Positions 28,200 to 31,439 of a stretch of 31,439 nucleotides of DNA are shown in pieces. The stretch covers positions 1-31,439 of the IMG/VR virus record IMGVR_UViG_3300044643_001857; one strand, written 5' to 3'. How positions within the stretch are numbered: position 1 is the first letter of the stretch; each line of letters opens with the position of its first letter. The position numbers and the translations under genes were made by a program. Under the pieces are notes generated by a model. That model did not search any database and had not been told where the DNA came from. It saw nothing but the letters and a program-made list of their open reading frames with translations. Source of the DNA: a virus.

Positions 28200-31111
28200 C
28201 TTGTCCTGCTGTCATTGAAGTCGTCACGCCGGGACCTCCGGGACCTCCGGGCAGTGGCAGCACCAGCCTGACGGGCCCTGCGGTACTGGGCCGCGCCGAG
28301 GCAACTCCGGGCTTTGCCGCCGCCCTGCCCCTGGGCACCGGCCTGTCGATCGTCAACGGTGCGCTGACGGCGACTGGCGCCACCAACCTGAGCTACGACC
28401 CCGCCACGCGGCTGCTGTCGAGTTCCACCGGCGACGATGTAACCCTGCCGCTGGTGTCAACCACGGCGGCAGGCCTGGTGCCCTCCGGCTGGCTCACGGG
28501 TGCCGAGCCGGCAACCCTGCCGCACATCCATGGCGCGTTGGCCGGCGTGGTCTACGAGCACGTGCGCAACGTCAGCGGCGCCACGATGGCGGCCATGACG
28601 CCCTACCACGTGGTGGGCAGCCAGGGCGATACGGACCGGGTGCAGATCGTCCCGGCTGATTCGAGCGATCCGCAGACGATGCCGGCGTCAGGGATCCTGA
28701 TGACAGCGCTGGCGAACAACGAGGACGGCCATGGCGTGATTGCCGGGGTGCCGACTGGGCTCAACACCGTTGCCAACCCCTCGGGCACAACCCTTTACGT
28801 CGGCTCGGGTGTGCTGACTGCCACCCCGCCGGCGACGAACATCCAGACCATTGCGGTTGTTGGCCGCAGCCATGCCAGCACTGGCAGCCTGGCGGTGGCG
28901 ATTGGCCCCGCACTGGGTAACGCGGCCCTGCGCAACGTCGGCACAACCGCCGGCACCGTGGCCGCTGGTGATGCAGTGGCCGCCCTGGCCGCCCGGTTGG
29001 ATCAGTTCCGGGACGCTGCGACCTTCTACGTCTCGAAGAGGATCAGCGCCAGCGACAGCAGCAACGGCACCAGCGAGGGCGAGCCGTTCCTGACGATCGG
29101 CGCAGCGGTGGCGGCGGCCAATGCCTACGTCACGGCGAACTCCGGCGCCAAGGCCAAGATCCACATAGGTCCCGGCCGCTTTGTCGAGGCCGCCCTGCCG
29201 CTCCGCCTCAAGCCCAACATCCTGATCCAGGGCGCCCTGCAGCGCGCCACCACGATCCAGCCGGCGGTCGGCCAAGAGCTCAACTCGATCATCGCCGTAG
29301 ACAGCGGCTGCATGATCTGCGATATCACGTTCGCAGGCCACCAGGCGCAGAGCACCAGCCCCACCGATTCGACCGTGGGGACCCGCGCTTGGGCGATCAC
29401 CTTCAACGAGCAGGCCAACGGCGGGGCCGGGGTGATCCTGACCGCCAGCCCCTACATCAAAGACTGTCTGAGCCTCACGGCCGAGGATGACGCAGGCGAG
29501 GCCGGCAGCACCAGCACCGGCGACTGTGGCGGCGGCGTGGAGGTGGATGGCGCGAAGTGTGCGCCCAACTCCCCCATCCGCTCGATGGTCGTCTACGGCT
29601 TCACCCAGCAGAACCTGGGAGGCCCTGGCGCGATCGTCAAGAACGAGGGCTATGCCGAGCTGGTGAGCTTCTTCGGCCTGTTCGGTACCTGGCACGTCCG
29701 GGCGGAAACGGGCGGCCAGGTAACGATGAGCGGCGGCGGGTGCTCGGAGTTCGGCATCTATGGCCTGATGGCCGATGGCTACAGCCCGACCGCAATCTTC
29801 ACCGGCGCCCTGCTGGCCAATGCTGCGCAGGGTGACACCACCGTCGACATTGGCAGCCTGAGCGCCAATCGGATCGGCAGCGCCTCCCGCCCTGGTCCCG
29901 GCCAGCTGATGATCCTGGCCGGCACCATCTACGTGGTGCAGTCGGCCACCCCGATCACCGGCGGATTCCGGGTGGGCTTCTACTCGCCCACGAGCGTAGG
30001 CCTGGCGGCGGCGGCATCCACAGGGGCGGCGGTCAACTTCCGCCTTCGCAGCCAGATCAACGCCGGCTGCCACACGGTCAACTACGTCGGCAGCGGCACC
30101 AACTACTCGGCACTGCCATGGAACGGTGGAGTCCCGATCCGTGCCAATGAAACGGTCGAGACCAACTTCGGCCGCGTGTTTGGTGCGACCCTGAATGATG
30201 TTGGCGATTTCAAAGTTTCGGGTGGTGCGTTTGCCGTTGATGGCACCACTGGCGCTGTCACGATCAACACCAGCAGTTTCAACCTCTCCGGCCTGAATGC
30301 CATCGGCCCATTTTCGCGCAACGGCGGGATCAGTACCGTTGGGGTGCAGCTGCAGGAGGTGAGCAACAGCACCAACCTGCTGGCATCCACCGGCGTCAGC
30401 GATGGCAACACCGCACCGACGCAGCTTGCGGTCAGGACCTATGCCAGCAGCAGCTTCTTGCAGGGGCTGACGGTAACGGGCGGCCAGCCGATCAGCATTT
30501 CCGACACGTCCACAACGGACGGCGCTGGGTTCGCAATTCGCAGCCGGAATATCGCGCTCAGCCTGAACACCGCCAATGGGCTGGCGCGGCTGGATGGTAA
30601 CGGGCTTCTGCCTGTAAGCCTGCTGAACCTGAGCGCCCCCGGAGCGATCGGCGGCACTACGCCAAGCACAGGGCAGTTCACCGGCGTCGGCCTCGGTGGC
30701 GTTGCGCCTCGCACTGGCTATGCGGCGGTGCTGGGATCCAATGTTCTACCTCGTGCGCAAATCGTCACGGTCTCTGGCTCCACCTACACCTGCGACATCC
30801 GCGCCGCTAATCGGTTCATGTTGGCAGCCGCCATCGCGGGGAATACTACGATCGCGTTTACCAACGTCGCGGACCTGGCGGTAGCGGGCGGGTTTGCGGA
30901 ATACGTCGAAGTGGAAGTAGATTTTCGTTACACGTCTGGTGTGATCACGATTTCAGCAGCCGGATTTACGACCACATGGGATGGCAACACCGCAGCGACG
31001 CCAACGGCTGGGGAGATTGAAACTCTGATCGTTCGGATCACCCCGGCCGTCACAGGCACGCCGTTTACTACGCCCACGGTCTACGTGGCGCCGATGCGGG
31101 GGAGAACGTGA
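28196..31111 (+). CDS. Long tail fiber with collagen-like start and beta-helix region
   Basis: This 971-aa protein begins with a short collagen-like segment (VTPGPPGPPGSGS). A strand-rich repeat region follows. Residues from about 277 have the FYVSKRISASDSSNGTSEG entry and PFLTIGAAVAAANAYV typical of right-handed beta-helix (pectate-lyase-like) fibers. The rest has many Ser/Thr/Gly turns. The C-terminus (about 840-971) includes AFTNVADLAVAGGFAEYVEVEV and may form a knob. Such proteins recognise or depolymerise surface polysaccharide. No catalytic triad is identified. It overlaps the following gene by TGATG. Confidence 0.75.
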   Translation: MTCPAVIEVVTPGPPGPPGSGSTSLTGPAVLGRAEATPGFAAALPLGTGLSIVNGALTATGATNLSYDPATRLLSSSTGDDVTLPLVSTTAAGLVPSGWLTGAEPATLPHIHGALAGVVYEHVRNVSGATMAAMTPYHVVGSQGDTDRVQIVPADSSDPQTMPASGILMTALANNEDGHGVIAGVPTGLNTVANPSGTTLYVGSGVLTATPPATNIQTIAVVGRSHASTGSLAVAIGPALGNAALRNVGTTAGTVAAGDAVAALAARLDQFRDAATFYVSKRISASDSSNGTSEGEPFLTIGAAVAAANAYVTANSGAKAKIHIGPGRFVEAALPLRLKPNILIQGALQRATTIQPAVGQELNSIIAVDSGCMICDITFAGHQAQSTSPTDSTVGTRAWAITFNEQANGGAGVILTASPYIKDCLSLTAEDDAGEAGSTSTGDCGGGVEVDGAKCAPNSPIRSMVVYGFTQQNLGGPGAIVKNEGYAELVSFFGLFGTWHVRAETGGQVTMSGGGCSEFGIYGLMADGYSPTAIFTGALLANAAQGDTTVDIGSLSANRIGSASRPGPGQLMILAGTIYVVQSATPITGGFRVGFYSPTSVGLAAAASTGAAVNFRLRSQINAGCHTVNYVGSGTNYSALPWNGGVPIRANETVETNFGRVFGATLNDVGDFKVSGGAFAVDGTTGAVTINTSSFNLSGLNAIGPFSRNGGISTVGVQLQEVSNSTNLLASTGVSDGNTAPTQLAVRTYASSSFLQGLTVTGGQPISISDTSTTDGAGFAIRSRNIALSLNTANGLARLDGNGLLPVSLLNLSAPGAIGGTTPSTGQFTGVGLGGVAPRTGYAAVLGSNVLPRAQIVTVSGSTYTCDIRAANRFMLAAAIAGNTTIAFTNVADLAVAGGFAEYVEVEVDFRYTSGVITISAAGFTTTWDGNTAATPTAGEIETLIVRITPAVTGTPFTTPTVYVAPMRGRT

Positions 31112-31439
31112 TGCTGGGGCGCAGTATGTTGCTTATGGCCAGCAGAGCTGCGAGACCAGCTATCGGTTACTGGTTCCCGCCAACTCCTTACGAAGATTTT
31201 GCGCAACTTAGGTCTACAAATTACGGCACTGTTACAGATGCAGTGACAACGCCTGCGGGAACATACCCCGGCAGCAACGCATTCTACGGCGGCGTCCTGC
31301 TGCCGGATGGTCGCGTTTTCTGCGTACCGTTTTCCTCAACCACCGCAAGAATCTACGACCCCGCTACCAACACAACAACAACGCCCGCAGGAACCTACCC
31401 AGGTGGTAGCGCGTTCATTGGCGGCGTCCTGCTGCCGGA
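31111..31439 (+). CDS. Kelch/propeller-like 44-residue repeat protein, 3' end cut
   Basis: The frame begins at the ATG in the TGATG overlap and is open to the window end. A 44-residue unit recurs: TPAGTYPGSNAFYGGVLLPD, then GRVFCVPFSSTTARIYDPATNTT, then TPAGTYPGGSAFIGGVLLP. Similar units occur in bacterial kelch-like beta-propeller proteins, each repeat forming one blade. The position after the long fiber suggests a surface or adhesion role. Only two units are in the window, so total blade number is unknown. Confidence 0.6.
   Translation, partial: MLGRSMLLMASRAARPAIGYWFPPTPYEDFAQLRSTNYGTVTDAVTTPAGTYPGSNAFYGGVLLPDGRVFCVPFSSTTARIYDPATNTTTTPAGTYPGGSAFIGGVLLP
31249..31307 (+). repeat. 59-nt repeat, first copy (second at 31381-31439)
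   Basis: Two 59-nt segments 132 nt apart encode the same TPAGTYPG-to-GGVLLP part of the repeat unit. Their third codon positions differ moderately, but the last 19 nt are nearly identical (GGCGGCGTCCTGCTGCCGG), suggesting recent exchange or duplication. Confidence 0.8.

Noticed and set aside
28688-30073. Long minus-strand open frame opposite the tail fiber
   Set aside because: The plus frame is a clear fiber with collagen-like and beta-helix features, and the antisense frame shows low-complexity Gly/Ala/Arg composition typical of shadows.
1-31439. Prophage integration signals (integrase, attachment site, tRNA end)
   Set aside because: None is visible in the window, so I cannot say whether this is a free phage or a prophage.

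Overview
The window is a contiguous block of the virion-structure region of a tailed double-stranded DNA phage or prophage, most likely siphovirus-like. It has a large terminase, portal, SPP1 gp7/Mu F-type head protein, a lambda G/GT-type frameshifted tail chaperone, a tail tube candidate, a 1081-residue tape measure, tail-tip proteins, scaffold, HK97-fold coat and a long fiber. No sheath, integrase, lysis or replication gene is visible. The DNA is GC-rich with strong third-position GC bias. A weak NblA-like protein (13803-14084, minus) hints at a GC-rich cyanobacterial host of the Synechococcus/Cyanobium kind, but this is inference.

Layout. (1) Positions 3-3989: seven genes, each joined to the next by an ATGA start/stop overlap, ending with the large terminase and then a sigma-70 region-2-like protein. 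(2) 4027-11163: portal, gp7-like head protein and undescribed small genes, interleaved with three members of a paralogous family (5596-6600 +, 7675-8352 -, 9706-10683 +). These share a basic Gly/Arg-rich N-terminal module but carry unrelated C-terminal domains; one has a zincin HEMGH motif. (3) 11160-18708: tail completion protein, G/GT chaperones with a GGGAAAG slippery site, tail tube, tail terminator candidate and tape measure, interrupted by two minus-strand single-gene cassettes (NblA-like, and a fourth family member that is histone-like). (4) 18708-24938: tail tip, receptor-contact candidates and small proteins. (5) 24997-27537: scaffold and major capsid, unusually placed after the tail module. 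(6) 27610-31439: fiber module ending in a truncated protein with 44-residue repeats.

The most striking non-coding signal is a start-associated motif, consensus GGAAARCTCAGGGCA. It lies about 25-40 nt before many start codons, always on the coding strand of the gene it precedes, including the minus-strand genes. It is absent from genes 1-7 and first appears immediately after the sigma-like gene. The working model (inference) is that this motif is either the promoter read by the phage sigma factor or an RNA-level start-associated element, and that it marks independently expressed cassettes. Three U-tailed hairpin terminators or near-terminators, a structured attenuator-like leader (8726-8863) and a motif-preceded mini-ORF upstream of the coat gene add further regulation.
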